From contig CM049396.1 in NCBI GenBank assembly GCA_026929865.2, forward strand, positions 23,455,001-23,519,000: a DNA stretch of 64,000 nt, read 5' to 3'. A program made the position numbers and the translations under genes. Source of the stretch: Hyperoplus lanceolatus. Taxonomy: Eukaryota; Chordata; Actinopteri; Uranoscopiformes; Ammodytidae. This document shows positions 33,308 through 43,771 of the stretch, piece after piece; the stretch's first letter is position 1, and each line of letters begins with the position of its first letter. The notes under the pieces are model-generated. The model was not told where the DNA came from, did not search any database, and saw only the letters and a list, made by a program, of their open reading frames with translations.

Positions 33308-34708
33308 AGGTGAGAACACACCGGGCGCGTTGGGTGTGGTGGGCGCGTTGAAAAATCCTATTTTTGCATAGGGAACCATTGGTTGGGGCGCGAGGATCCG
33401 TTGGCCGCGGCAAAGCGTTGCTTTGGGCGCTTTGGGCGCGTTGCCAAAGCGTCAAAAAGCGTCACCGCGCCGGCAAAGCGTCAAAAAAGCGTCACCGCGC
33501 CGGCAAAGCGTCAAAAAAAAGATGAAAAAATTGAACTTTCAACGCTCCAGCGCGTGACGTTTAGCCGCGTTGGCCAATCAGCGGTGAGCTTGACCCGACG
33601 TCACTGGCAGAGAGACGGAGGACAGAAAAATCTGAGACAAAATGGAGGAGCAGATAATCACCGCTGTGTGTGCGAGACCGTGTCTCTATAAACACCGTGG
33701 AGGAAATGCGGCTGGCTGGTGATATGAAGCCGCTCGGGTGGGGAAAGTGAGCCAGGAGAATGGGCTTCCTGGTTAATTCAGTGAATATGTGTGGCTGTGC
33801 TTAAGCCGATAAACCAAGTTAGCTCCGGTCGGATAGCGTTAGCTAACTCACCCGGCTGTGTGCGGCCACCACCTCCATATAATGAACCCAAACATAACGG
33901 CCAAGTCTGGGGAACTTTCACAACGAGTACAGCGAAGCACCGGTGTTTATGCCTGCCCTATAGGCTATCTACGCCAGCCAGCTAACTCACCCGGCTGTGT
34001 GCGGCCACCACCTCCATAATGAACCCAAACATAACGGCTAAAGTCCGGGGAACTTTCACAACGAGTACAGCGAAGCACCGGTGTTTATGCCTGCCCTATA
34101 GGCTACCTACGCCAGCCACGGTCCCGTCACAGCCAGGTAATGTAGGCTACATGCCTTTATTTTCTACTGCCCTGTGCACAATGCTGCCGTAAATGTGTTT
34201 GGTATGGTGCTGCCTTGCTGTTTGTGTTCATTTCCGAGTGGCGTGAATCTGCAATGCTGTTTTAAGGCTATTTGTTCCGTTCACTTGCTGTTTATTTGTT
34301 TTTTTTGGCACAGTTGTTGGCCGTGTAGTTGTTGTTTTTGTGTGGACATGAACGCTGTTGTGTCGGGTCGGATCTGATCGCAGCCATGGTTGATTAGGGG
34401 AATAAATATATCGGGGGAGACTAGCTGCGTAGCTCCGTTCCTCGGACTCCCACAAAAGATAGAGGACAGCGATGGGGATTATCACAGCCATGGTTGATCA
34501 CTTTCTTTATAGGTCCATGGTTGATCAGCAATAGAAAAAGCGGGGGAAATACGTTTCGGGCGGGCTCATCTACGTAGGTCATGACGTAGGCGCGTTGGTC
34601 GCTTTTGGGCGCGTTGGACAATTTTTTGACACAAAATGACCAAGCGCCAGATCGGGCGCGTTGGTCGCTTTGGCCCAAAGCGCCAACGCGCCCGGTGTGT
34701 TCTCAGCT
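33308..34708. mobile_element. PIF/Harbinger-type miniature element in LINE-B
   Basis: The ends AGGTGAGAACACACCGGGCG (33308) and the complement of a segment ending GTGTTCTCAGCT (34708) form inverted repeats of about 24 bp with one mismatch. TAA flanks both sides (33305-33307 and 34709-34711), the 3-bp duplication typical of Harbinger. The subterminal parts carry many GCGTTGGC/CAAAGCG motifs. Two near-identical 100-bp segments (about 33850-33980 and 33980-34120) form an internal tandem duplication. No transposase is present. Insert plus duplication is 1404 bp, a multiple of three. Confidence 0.85.
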
Positions 34709-34711
34709 TAA

Positions 34712-36525
34712 CACTGGGGTGAGTTCGGCGCTTGGTATTAATACATACAGTATTCCAGCTATAAACTGTCGCTCTCGCGGTGAACCGTTTGTGACAGCTG
34801 GCGAATGTCAACAAAGACGGTCGCCTGCAAAGGCCAAAAAACATTTCACTAATCGCGCAGTCCAGAAACAACGGCAGCTAAGACTTTTTCAAACTGTGAA
34901 TCATGCCAAAATCATATGGAATTCTGAATGTAAACCTAAAGGAATACTGGGAGGACATATAAATATCAGAAGCATACTACCTAAAATAGACCAGATCCGG
35001 AATGTACTTAATGACTCTAATTTGGACTTTTTGTGTATTTCTGAGAGCTGGTTAAATCCTATGTTCCTGACCTAATTGACATATCAGGATACACATCCTA
35101 TAGGAGAGATAGGGCCAAGGGAAGGGGAGGGGGTGTTTTAATTTATATTAAGGAATATTTTAAATGTGTAAAGCTTGAACTGAACCTGAATTTAGAGTGC
35201 CTGGGATTGACTGTAATGCTCTCCCCTAAAATGAAATTTAACATTGTTGTGCTTTATAATCCCCCATCTTATAATGCAAATGTCTACAATGAACTGAAGA
35301 ATCTTCTCTCTGTTGTCGATAACTGTCATGAATGTATGTTGTTTGGGGATTTTAACATCAACTGGTTGGATAAAAGTGGTAAATCAAAATTAAAATCAAC
35401 AATGGAGAAATTTAAATACAAACAGCTGATCAGTAGACCTACTCGAATCACTAGGAAAAGTGAAACCCTCATAGATATGATTTTTACAAACAGGCCAGAG
35501 CGGGTAACAAAAACATATAATCTAATAACTGGCCTTTCAGATCATAATATGATACTGATGGTACGAAAGCTAACAAAAAAATGCCTAGTACACCACGACA
35601 AAACAGAAAATCTAATTCTAACAACTGCAATTCCCAAGTCAAAAGTTGGTGACTTTGAGCATGACTTGAGTGAAATTAATTGGGGAAAAGGTAACTAAAG
35701 AGCCAGATCTAAACCACAGTGCCAACAACTTTGTCTCAACCCTTTGTGATATAATTGATAAACACAAACCTGGAAAAGCAGACCCAAGAAATTATCTCTT
35801 CCATGGGTCAACAGTGATATCATTCAGATCATTAAAAAGCGAGATCTTGCTCTTAAAAGGTCTTTAATAACAAAAAACAATACTGACCACCTTATCTTCA
35901 CAGGCCTGAGGAACAAAGTAGTGTCTGAATTACGAAAGGCCAAGACCAATTACTTCTCTAAACTCATTGAAGAGGCCAATGGTAATAGTTCAAAACTGTG
36001 GCAACATATAAACAAACTAACCAACTCCAGCAAGCATAAGCACCCCAAAATAACCGGTCTGAAAGTAGGTGATACTTTTATCCATAGCAATGAGTCTATT
36101 GCAAATGTTTTAATAGCTTTTTTATTGAGTCTGTACAAGAGCTGGCAATTAATTTTAAAGCTACAGAGTCATCTACTGAAGAACTTGACAATGCTCAGTC
36201 TGACTCCTTTTATATTAAATTGGTATCTCATGATAAAGTTAAAAAGGTGATCACAAACATGAGTAACTCCAAGTCAAAAGATATTCATAATCTTCATGCT
36301 GCATTAATCAAGAAACATCAGAGCTACCTGTTAGAGCCAATCACTTACTTAGTTAACCTGTCTATACAAACCAAAATATTCCCAGAAAGCTGCAATAATT
36401 ACCCCTGTCTATAAATCAGGAGACAAGGACATAGCGAGTAATTATAGGCCTATTGCTATCCTCCCTGTTGTCTCAAAGGTTCTGGAGAAAATTATAGCTG
36501 AGCAACTAATGGAACATTTAGAGTC
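34712..36525 (+). pseudogene. LINE-B endonuclease and N-terminal reverse transcriptase remnant
   Basis: Endonuclease motifs appear in order: GHINIRSILPKID near 34950, FLCISESWLN near 35030 with the catalytic Glu, VVLYNPPSYN near 35240, LFGDFNINW near 35340, TLIDMIFTN near 35470 and GLSDHNMI near 35535. The RT N-terminal region follows (KAKTNYFSKLIEE near 35940; NYRPIAILPVVSKVLEKII near 36440). Frameshifts at about 35065, 35695, 36115, 36240 and 36395 break it. The sense ends with HLES at 36525 and resumes with NQLLHPQQFGF at 47192. Confidence 0.88.
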
Positions 36526-36911
36526 TGTCAAGTTATCTGGGCTTGGTGTTCAATGTGCCTGCCACACTTGATATGGCAGGGATGGAAGAGAGGACGCAGG
36601 ACAACTCAAATCTGATCCGTAGTTTTTATTTCACATGAATTTTTGCAACATGCCTTTTAAATTAGGATTTCTGATTAGGTTGAAAACCTATTGATGAAAC
36701 AAGAGAAAATGAAATCAAATTAGTTCTCAACAAACAATAAAAATGCATACTCAAACATTTAATTTAAATCCAAAATAAATCAGTAAGATATTTACCACAA
36801 TTATATAATTACAATATATATATTCCCATAATATATATTATATACTATAAAATATTCACCATGAAATACATTACATTATTTATGAATTCATCTATTTAAT
36901 AAGTAGGTATA

Positions 36912-36968
<57 letters not shown>

Positions 36969-37397
36969 CACAGTGCATTTTTGGCGTCAATGATCTCCCA
37001 TACAAACATTTCCACCATGTGCGCCTCCAACAAATGTGCCCAGGACGTCACTAAAGACGACTGCGCCGCCCGATGCGCTCTTACATAAAAGACGTGACAA
37101 AGTGAAAAAGTGCCAGACCCCTGCGCACTGTGCAAATTATACTTAGGTGCAAAAACAGAAAATACATACCAATGCGTGCTCTCGCGTTCTCCCGTGCACA
37201 AACCCTTCACCTCCCGACCGGAAACAGCAGACCTTTATTAACTCACCCGTGCGCACTCGCCTCACGTGCTGCAATCAAGCTAAGTGCCGCCCGGTGTGAT
37301 CACAAATGAAAAGAGTTTTGTACACAGGAAACCCGCCACCACTGATATGTTTTAAGCACCACAACATCTAAATCTAAATGTGACTTTTGTCTTAACA
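36526..37397 (-). repeat. BEL/Pao 3' LTR (uninterrupted)
   Basis: The 872-bp LTR starts TGTCAAGTTATCTGGG and ends GTCTTAACA on the plus strand. It contains a TA/TG microsatellite at about 36905-36961. Immediately next to it (37398-37420) the element strand reads a purine-rich AAGTGGGAGG, a good polypurine tract. Confidence 0.9.
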
Positions 37398-37834
37398 CCT
37401 CCCACTTGACCTCCTGGTGGTCAACCCAAGGAGGTCACCCTCCATCTATTCCAGTCTTTTTAGTTGCTCTTCAACAGGAAGAAGGATGACCAGTCGTCTC
37501 ACATCCCTGCAGAGAATGGTCGCAGGGATCCTCTTCAAGGGTGTTTTGGTTCCTTGTTTGTTTGTTTCTCCTGCTGTGCTTGGCCTAACACCTGGAACAG
37601 GGTAGCTTGGGAAGGTCCTCACCCGGCTCTTCATCTCCATCCATTTTTTGGCAGCTCGCCACATCCAGGCGATGATTCTGACCAGTTTGGACAAGGAGCT
37701 GTAATTCCTACCTTCCAGTAGGTTCTTTATTTTCCAGCTTCTGGGTGGCCTTCCTGCCAGAAGAGCTGGATCAGCTGCCTTACTTTTTTCTTCATTTTCA
37801 TCTTTTAGGTGTTTTTGTGGGGCATTAGCTTGGC

Positions 37835-40800
37835 TTATCTTATCCTTATCCTTGTCAATATTGGTGAGAATGCCTTTCTCTGGAGTCTGTTCACACTGTC
37901 TCTGGTTTGCGCTGCAACCTCTCCTGCTGACTTTTTAGGCCACTCCTCCACTGGCGACTTTGGGAACTCTGGTCCATCCTGCCATGTGGAATCCTCCTTT
38001 AGGTCTTCAGGAGTGCCTCCTCTTGTAACTATGTCAGCCATTTTAAGCTCTCCCGGGATCCACCATCTGTCTTCAACTGGGCCAACCTTCTGGATTTCAC
38101 CCACTCTTGATATCGTGACCTTTGCTCCAGTCTCCTCTGGCCTCCCACTTTGGCCTGACCATGCTCTTGACATTAGGACCTTTGCTCCAGCTTCCTCTGG
38201 CCTCCCACTTTGGCCTGACCATGGTTTGGGAAAGAAGCCTCCAGCTCTCAGAGTTTCTTCAACCCCTTCAGTGATCTTGTTCAGTTGTTGCCAGCTGTTA
38301 TGGGAAGTTATAGGGAGCTTTATGGCTGCACCCCTCTCAACCATCTCGTGGGCCTGGGCTGTGTATGCTGTTTGGCACTCTGGCTCCCTCCTTAGTTGTC
38401 TTTCTGTTCTCATGAATGTAGCTGCAACTGCACCTTTGTTGGGGAGTGAGGCAGGATCTTCTGTCCCTGGATACTTTGCATTCCAGTGTGGAGATGTTGT
38501 GTGAGAGTCTTCATGGATGTAGGTGAGCTCTTCTTTTATTACCTCAAGCTCCCTTTCTTCAGCCAGTGTAATTTCTTTTCCTCCTGGTTGCCAGTTTCCA
38601 CAGCAACGTCCCACACACTTTGGCTCACAGGCTGCTTCGATGCTGTCCCATCTCCACCACTCACGGTTCGTAGCAGCTGTAACTGTTCCCTTGGCACTGT
38701 CCTCTCGCTGCATATGGGCTACTTCAGTACTTGGGCCTCCAACTATCTCCTCATACTTCACGGCAGCAGTTCTCATGGAGCGAGCGAAGTGTGTTTTGGA
38801 CTCATGTGCTGCCACCTCTATCTCCTCGAACAGGTCTGGGTGTGCTCCGCCCACTGTCTTTCCCAATGGACTCTCCCACAAGACGAGGTCGCCAACAACT
38901 TTAACCCTTTGTGGAGCAAGTCTTCCCTCGCGGTGGCTGATGAGAAGGTCAATCTTTTCTGGCCTCTTCAATTCCTCCAGCTTTACTTCTGGGAAGAACT
39001 TCAGCAACTTTTCAGGCTTGACAACTTTGTGCACCTTGGCAATCTCATCTAGGCCATAACAGATCAGTCCATGAGTCTTCTCCGCCCCTTTAGGGGTCCT
39101 CACTCTGACTCGGAGAAGATATCTTTCTGTCTTCACCTTGATGTTCATTCCGCCTACGCCATGCACAACCAGGGTTACTTCTTCACTCCGCAGCCTCAGC
39201 CTGTGTGCAGCCTTATGGGTGATATAGTTCGTGTCTGAGGCAAGGTCAACAAGAGCTCCAATCTTCTGCCCAGCATTAGCAGTTACCTCCATTAGCATCA
39301 TAATGACAGGAAGCTCGCACAGGCCACTTTTCCTCAATAGCTGGGACTGGTGGTTCTTCATGCCACCCTTTGTAGCTTTGTTAGTGAATGCCATTCTGCA
39401 CCTTTCTGCTTGCTCTGCGGACAGCTCAGCCAAGAATCCTTCCTGTTCTGCTGTCAGCCTGCTCTTTCCTCTTCTCTCCTCGTTTCCATTCTTGTATTCT
39501 CCTTCTGGGCAAATAAAGTAATGGTGATCTGAGGAGTCTCCTTTGTTACAGTCTTTCTTCTTGCATAGGAAAGTGTCTCTGCAGTATCCATCATCTCCAT
39601 GACTTCCAAGACATTTCCTGCATGCTCTCAGCTCCTTCACAACAGCATTCTTCTCTTGTAGCTTCAGCCCTTTGAACTTTCTACAGAAGAAAATCTTGTC
39701 ACCGTGCCTTTCATCACCGCAGACAACACACACATCTTCCAGCCCTCTTGTCTTTGTGGTTCTTGTAGAAGCATACTTTCTGTCATATCTCTTCTCATGT
39801 TCTGGTTTCTCCATCTTCTCCACAAACCTTAGCTGGTCAAGTCTCTCTAGGATCTCTTCTTGATTCTTCAGGAACTTCAGGAGCAAGTCGAAGTGGTTGT
39901 CTGTGGTGACATTACTGCTAGGATTCTCCATAAAGGCTAGCCAGTCTCTCTGTACAAATTCAGGTAACTTGCTCTCAATGGATTTAATGACGAGTGGGTT
40001 CTTGATTGCCCCAGAGTTTCCCAGCTCTGTGAGGTCTGCTAGGGATTTTTCTACTGCCTGGATCAGGTCGATGACTCTCCTTGGCTGGCTTCCCCTCACA
40101 GGTGGTATTCTCTCCAACTCCTCCAGGATTTCTATTGCAATGGTTGATTTATTTCCATACCTGTTGTCCATGACTCTGAACATATCTGCTGCAGTGTTGT
40201 AGGTTGACAGCCGGATATCCTTCTGAATCTTGTCATCCACGCTGTCCAGGAGTTGAATTTTCTTTACTTCGGCTGAGCCAGACGGCTCTCCCTGTCTTTG
40301 AAGGCTCTCCCAGTCTTTCTTCCATCTGTGGTATTCTCTCTTGCAGCCTGAGAAGATGGGCAGTGTGGTTGGTTTTATTCTCACAATTGGTTTTGCTGGT
40401 GGGGGATGTGATCTCACTGCTTCAGGTCCTGAGGCTCCTGCGGCTAGCGCATCCTTCGACATCCTCCGTGCAGTGACAAACTCAGCCTTCTTCAGTTCAA
40501 GGTTGCCATCCAGTTCCACCCTCTCAGCCATAGGGATCCACCGCTCCCAGGTTGACATGACTCTGGCAGCCTCATTGATCCTCTTCTCCAGTAGAGTCAG
40601 GTGCACCTCATATCCATCCAGGTGAGTACTTTCCACAGGTAACTTCTCTGCTTGACTGCAGGCCTTCTCTCCTTCAATGATGGCAGTTGTGAGAGCATAT
40701 TGGCCATATCTGGACCACAGGTTTGCCTGGACAATTCCTCTCACCTCTTCAAACCTTGCTTCTGCCTCATTAATGGTTCTCTCGACATCTAGCTCCTCCT

Positions 40801-41116
40801 TCTCTTCAAGAACCGCGCCTTCCTCTTCTGACTGTTGATACTCAGCCAAAAGCCCGGTCTTGTAATCATCATTCGCTTCCAGAATGACTTTCTGGCAGTA
40901 TAAGAGCTTGGCGAACTCCTCCCTCAGCTCTGCTTCCACCATGCTGTCTGCCCCTTTGCTAAGGACGTTGGCCTGTCTGGTGAAGGTGCTTTTCGCAGCA
41001 GTTCTATCCTTCTTGAGCTGCTTCACCGTCTTTCCCAAGACATCTTCCGCCATCTTGACCTCACGGACCAGCACGGCTCTCTTCTCCTGCGTTAACAGCT
41101 TTTCCTGGACTTCCAA
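37835..41116 (-). CDS. BEL/Pao gag-protease with truncated pol, 1093 codons, deletion derivative
   Basis: The single open frame begins with a Gln/Glu/Lys-rich coiled-coil region (about residues 1-240). A DUF1759-type Gag domain follows (LPIFSGCKREYHRWKKDWES, about 255-275), then a Cys/His-rich zinc region (CVVCGDERHGDKIFFC to CKKKDC, about 465-540). Next is a Pao-type aspartic protease region with LVDLASDTNYIT, where DLAS stands in place of the usual DT/SG triad. The start of RT is present (HWNAKYPGTEDPASLPNK), but the frame then jumps to the end of RT and to the pre-integrase region (PADIVTRG-like). The RT active site, RNase H and integrase are gone, yet the frame stays open. A 60-bp tandem duplication lies near the C terminus. 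It could make Gag but not replicate alone. Confidence 0.85.
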   Translation of the reverse strand: MEVQEKLLTQEKRAVLVREVKMAEDVLGKTVKQLKKDRTAAKSTFTRQANVLSKGADSMVEAELREEFAKLLYCQKVILEANDDYKTGLLAEYQQSEEEGAVLEEKEELDVERTINEAEARFEEVRGIVQANLWSRYGQYALTTAIIEGEKACSQAEKLPVESTHLDGYEVHLTLLEKRINEAARVMSTWERWIPMAERVELDGNLELKKAEFVTARRMSKDALAAGASGPEAVRSHPPPAKPIVRIKPTTLPIFSGCKREYHRWKKDWESLQRQGEPSGSAEVKKIQLLDSVDDKIQKDIRLSTYNTAADMFRVMDNRYGNKSTIAIEILEELERIPPVRGSQPRRVIDLIQAVEKSLADLTELGNSGAIKNPLVIKSIESKLPEFVQRDWLAFMENPSSNVTTDNHFDLLLKFLKNQEEILERLDQLRFVEKMEKPEHEKRYDRKYASTRTTKTRGLEDVCVVCGDERHGDKIFFCRKFKGLKLQEKNAVVKELRACRKCLGSHGDDGYCRDTFLCKKKDCNKGDSSDHHYFICPEGEYKNGNEERRGKSRLTAEQEGFLAELSAEQAERCRMAFTNKATKGGMKNHQSQLLRKSGLCELPVIMMLMEVTANAGQKIGALVDLASDTNYITHKAAHRLRLRSEEVTLVVHGVGGMNIKVKTERYLLRVRVRTPKGAEKTHGLICYGLDEIAKVHKVVKPEKLLKFFPEVKLEELKRPEKIDLLISHREGRLAPQRVKVVGDLVLWESPLGKTVGGAHPDLFEEIEVAAHESKTHFARSMRTAAVKYEEIVGGPSTEVAHMQREDSAKGTVTAATNREWWRWDSIEAACEPKCVGRCCGNWQPGGKEITLAEERELEVIKEELTYIHEDSHTTSPHWNAKYPGTEDPASLPNKGAVAATFMRTERQLRREPECQTAYTAQAHEMVERGAAIKLPITSHNSWQQLNKITEGVEETLRAGGFFPKPWSGQSGRPEEAGAKVLMSRAWSGQSGRPEETGAKVTISRVGEIQKVGPVEDRWWIPGELKMADIVTRGGTPEDLKEDSTWQDGPEFPKSPVEEWPKKSAGEVAAQTRDSVNRLQRKAFSPILTRIRIR
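38101..38220. repeat. 60-bp tandem duplication in the BEL frame
   Basis: Two successive 60-bp blocks (38101-38160 and 38161-38220) share the segment TTTGCTCCAGnnTCCTCTGG and beyond, with a few differences. The length is 20 codons, so the frame is kept. The peptide motif SGQSGRPEE appears twice as a result. Confidence 0.9.
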
Positions 41117-41542
41117 GGCCTTTTATCCTCCTCTCCTAGCTGCTCCGTTGGTTTTCAACTGTCAAGTTTTCTGGGCTTGGTGTTCAATGTGCCTGCCACA
41201 CTTGATATGGCAGGGATGGAAGAGAGGACGCAGGACAACTCAAATCTGATCCGTAGTTTTTATTTCACATGAATTTTTGCAACATGCCTTTTAAATTAGG
41301 ATTTCTGATTAGGTTGAAAACCTATTGATGAAACAAGAGAAAATGAAATCAAATTAGTTCTCAACAAACAATAAAAATGCATACTCAAACATTTAATTTA
41401 AATCCAAAATAAATCAGTAAGATATTTACCACAATTATATAATTACACTATATTTATATATTCCCATAATATATATTATATACTATAAAATATTCACCAT
41501 GAAATACATTACATTATTTATGAATTCATCTATTTAATAAGT

Positions 41543-41596
<54 letters not shown>

Positions 41597-41958
41597 CACA
41601 ATGCATTTTTGGCGTCAATGATCTCCCATACAAACATTTCCACCATGTGCGCCTCCAACAAATGTGCCCAGGACGTCACTAAAGACGACTGCGCCGCCCG
41701 AGTGCGCTCTTACATAAAAGAAGTGACAAAGTGAAAAAGTGCCAGACCCCTGCGCACTGTGCAAATTATACTTAGGTGCAAAAACAGAAAATACATACCA
41801 ATGCGTGCTCTCGCGTTCTCCCGTGCACAAACCCTTCACCTCCCGACCGGAAACAGCAGACCTTTATTAACTCACCCGTGCGCACTCACCTCACGTGCTG
41901 CAATCAAGCTAAGTGCCGCCCGGTGTGATCACAAATGAAAAGAGTTTTGTACACAGGA

Positions 41959-42370
41959 TGTTATGGTTTGGTACTGGACCCAAGAGCAGACAGAGGCAGT
42001 TGTTGGATATAATAAAAAGGTTTATTTAACGAGTTGGGGGAGCAGGTGGTGAGTGGGGAAGCCGGGGTGGAGAAGCAGGTGGGTATGCTGGAGAGTGAGG
42101 TCCGGGTAACTGCAGGCAGAGGAAACATAAGTTAGAATGAGCACAAAACAACAGGAGGCTAGAGAGCAAGGTAGCGAGTAACACTAGAGCCAGGCACGTA
42201 TAATTACCACGGTAGAGAGTAGTACGATCTGGCAATCGTTGCAGGGGAAACAGGAGTAGATATAGGTGTGTTGATTGCAGATGCAGACCAGGTGTGGAAA
42301 CGGAGACGGACAGGGGGCGTGGCAGTAGGAGGAGGAGGAACACACACAGCAGCCAGCTGTGATCACCACA
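41959..42370 (-). repeat. Gypsy 3' LTR
   Basis: A 412-bp LTR, identical to 46702-47113 except that AGGTGTGG here reads AGGAATGG there. On the element strand TAAATAAACC contains a polyadenylation signal. Confidence 0.95.
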
Positions 42371-42385
42371 GTATCCCCCCCTCAA
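42371..42385 (-). other. Gypsy polypurine tract
   Basis: On the minus strand the sequence directly before the 3' LTR reads TTGAGGGGGGGATAC. A G-rich run here is the expected primer for plus-strand DNA synthesis. Confidence 0.75.
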
Positions 42386-42588
42386 TGGACGCCTCTTGGC
42401 GGCCTAGGCTTGTCCGGGTGAGCCAGGTGAAAGTCCCGGATGAGAGAGGGGTCGAGGATAAGGCCCCGCGAAATCCAGGACCTTTCTTCTGGACCATAGC
42501 CCTCCCAGTCGGCAAGGTATTGATACCCCCTGCCCCGACGACGGATGTCCAGCAACCGCCGGACGGTGAAGGCAGGGTGATTGTCCAC
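42382..42588 (-). pseudogene. Gypsy chromodomain, out of frame with integrase
   Basis: The 68-residue frame reads [20 protein letters not shown], then a DWEGYGPEE segment, a chromodomain with its aromatic cage positions (Y, W). In sushi-ichi-type elements it forms the C terminus of integrase and is thought to guide insertion to marked chromatin. Here it lies one frame away from the integrase ORF. The shift falls at or near the run of ten G at 42602-42611. The stop is at 42382-42384, at the edge of the polypurine tract. Confidence 0.85.
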
Positions 42589-43771
42589 CAGACGGGGAGG
42601 AGGGGGGGGGGACGGCCGGGGGTGAAAGAGGGCTGGTGGAGACTGGCTTCAGCTTGGAGACATGAAAAGTGGGATGGACACGTAGGGATGGAGGTAGTTT
42701 GAGTTTGACAGCAGAGGGATTGATAATAGCAATGATGGGGAAGTGAGGAGTGAGTTTCTTAGAGCCAGTCTGCAGGGGGAGATCCTTAGATGACAGCCAT
42801 ACCAGTTGCCCAACCTGGTAGGCAGGAGCGGTAACCCTGTGGCGATCCGCAATGTGTCTGTTTTGCTCCGCAGAGCGCAGCAGAGCGGAGCGCGCGCCCT
42901 TCCACACCCTGCGACAGCGGCGGAGATGGTGCTGAACGGAGGGGACGGAGATGTCGTCCTCTTGAGAGGGAAACAAGGGTGGCTGGTACCCCAGGGAACA
43001 TTCGAACGGGGACATATTAGTCGCAGCACAGGACATTGAGTTATGGGCATACTCAATCCAGGGTAGGTATTCGCTCCAGGCCGAGGGGTTGCGTGCAGCC
43101 ACGCAACGCAGAGCGGTCCCAAGGTCCTGGTTTGCCCTTTCCGCCTGCCCATTGGTCTGCGGGTGGTATCCGGATGACAGGCTGACCGAGGCCCCTAGCG
43201 CCCGGCAGAACGCTTTCCAGACTTGGGAAATGAATTGGGGCCCACGGTCAGAGACGAGGTCAGTGGGTATCCCGTGGAGGTGGAAGACATGCTGCACAAG
43301 CAGCTGGGCAGTCTCAGAGGCAGAGGGGAGTTTAGGAAGGGCAATGAAGTGAACAGCCTTTGAAAATCTGTCCACAACGGTGAGAATGACTGTGTGGCCT
43401 TTTGAGGGAGGAAGACCAGTGACAAAATCCAGGCCAATGTGAGACCAGGGCCGGCCAGGAACCGGAAGGGGACGTAGCAGACCAGCAGGGGGTTGGTGGG
43501 AGGACTTGGCCCGAGCACAAACCGTGCAGGCCAGCACAAATGCCCGGGTGTCAGCGTCCATCGCTGGCCACCAAAAATGCCTCTTAAGGAGCGACAGGGT
43601 ACGACCCACGCCAGGGTGACAGGCAAAGCGCGATGTGTGGCCCCACACCAGCACTTGTGAGCGAACCGAACTGGGGACAAAAAGGTGGTTGGGAGGGCCG
43701 TTTCCCGGGTCCGGTTCGATGGCTTGGGCCTCCCGTACGAGGGACTCTATCTCCCAGGTGACAGCAGCCAC
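42404..43771 (-). CDS. Gypsy integrase (zinc-binding, DDE core, C-terminal domain)
   Basis: The frame of 455 codons starts in the spacer after RNase H. An HHCC zinc-binding region lies at about residues 40-90 ([20 protein letters not shown]). The catalytic DDE core shows [10 protein letters not shown] with the first Asp, LVSDRGPQF with the second and [11 protein letters not shown] with the Glu. A GPY/F-like C-terminal module follows ([17 protein letters not shown]). After about residue 385 the frame is shifted relative to the chromodomain, so the last 70 residues are spurious. Its first ATG overlaps the end of the RT frame. The family normally has one continuous pol, so this is a fragment created by a frameshift near 43803-43808. 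Confidence 0.88.
   Translation of the reverse strand: MAAVTWEIESLVREAQAIEPDPGNGPPNHLFVPSSVRSQVLVWGHTSRFACHPGVGRTLSLLKRHFWWPAMDADTRAFVLACTVCARAKSSHQPPAGLLRPLPVPGRPWSHIGLDFVTGLPPSKGHTVILTVVDRFSKAVHFIALPKLPSASETAQLLVQHVFHLHGIPTDLVSDRGPQFISQVWKAFCRALGASVSLSSGYHPQTNGQAERANQDLGTALRCVAARNPSAWSEYLPWIEYAHNSMSCAATNMSPFECSLGYQPPLFPSQEDDISVPSVQHHLRRCRRVWKGARSALLRSAEQNRHIADRHRVTAPAYQVGQLVWLSSKDLPLQTGSKKLTPHFPIIAIINPSAVKLKLPPSLRVHPTFHVSKLKPVSTSPLSPPAVPPPSSPSGGQSPCLHRPAVAGHPSSGQGVSIPCRLGGLWSRRKVLDFAGPYPRPLSHPGLSPGSPGQA

Larger units (their letters stand above)
32350..36525 (+). mobile_element. LINE-B, left segment (2A-bearing non-LTR retrotransposon)
   Basis: The element starts near 32350, just before ATG 32366, and carries a 2A-bearing leader region, an apurinic-type endonuclease and the first part of an RT. 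It is interrupted by a Harbinger-type miniature element (33308-34708). It is cut at 36525 by a BEL/Pao retrotransposon with a GAGTC duplication. The rest is at 47187-48714. It belongs to the CR1/L2/Jockey group. Confidence 0.88.

Noticed and set aside
32894-33455. Minus-strand frames of up to 161 codons opposite LINE-B
   Set aside because: GC-rich antisense of the LINE-B coding region; Pro/Ala/Ser-rich composition follows from base content.
37809-41249. Several plus-strand frames of 90-230 codons
   Set aside because: They are antisense shadows of the BEL frame.
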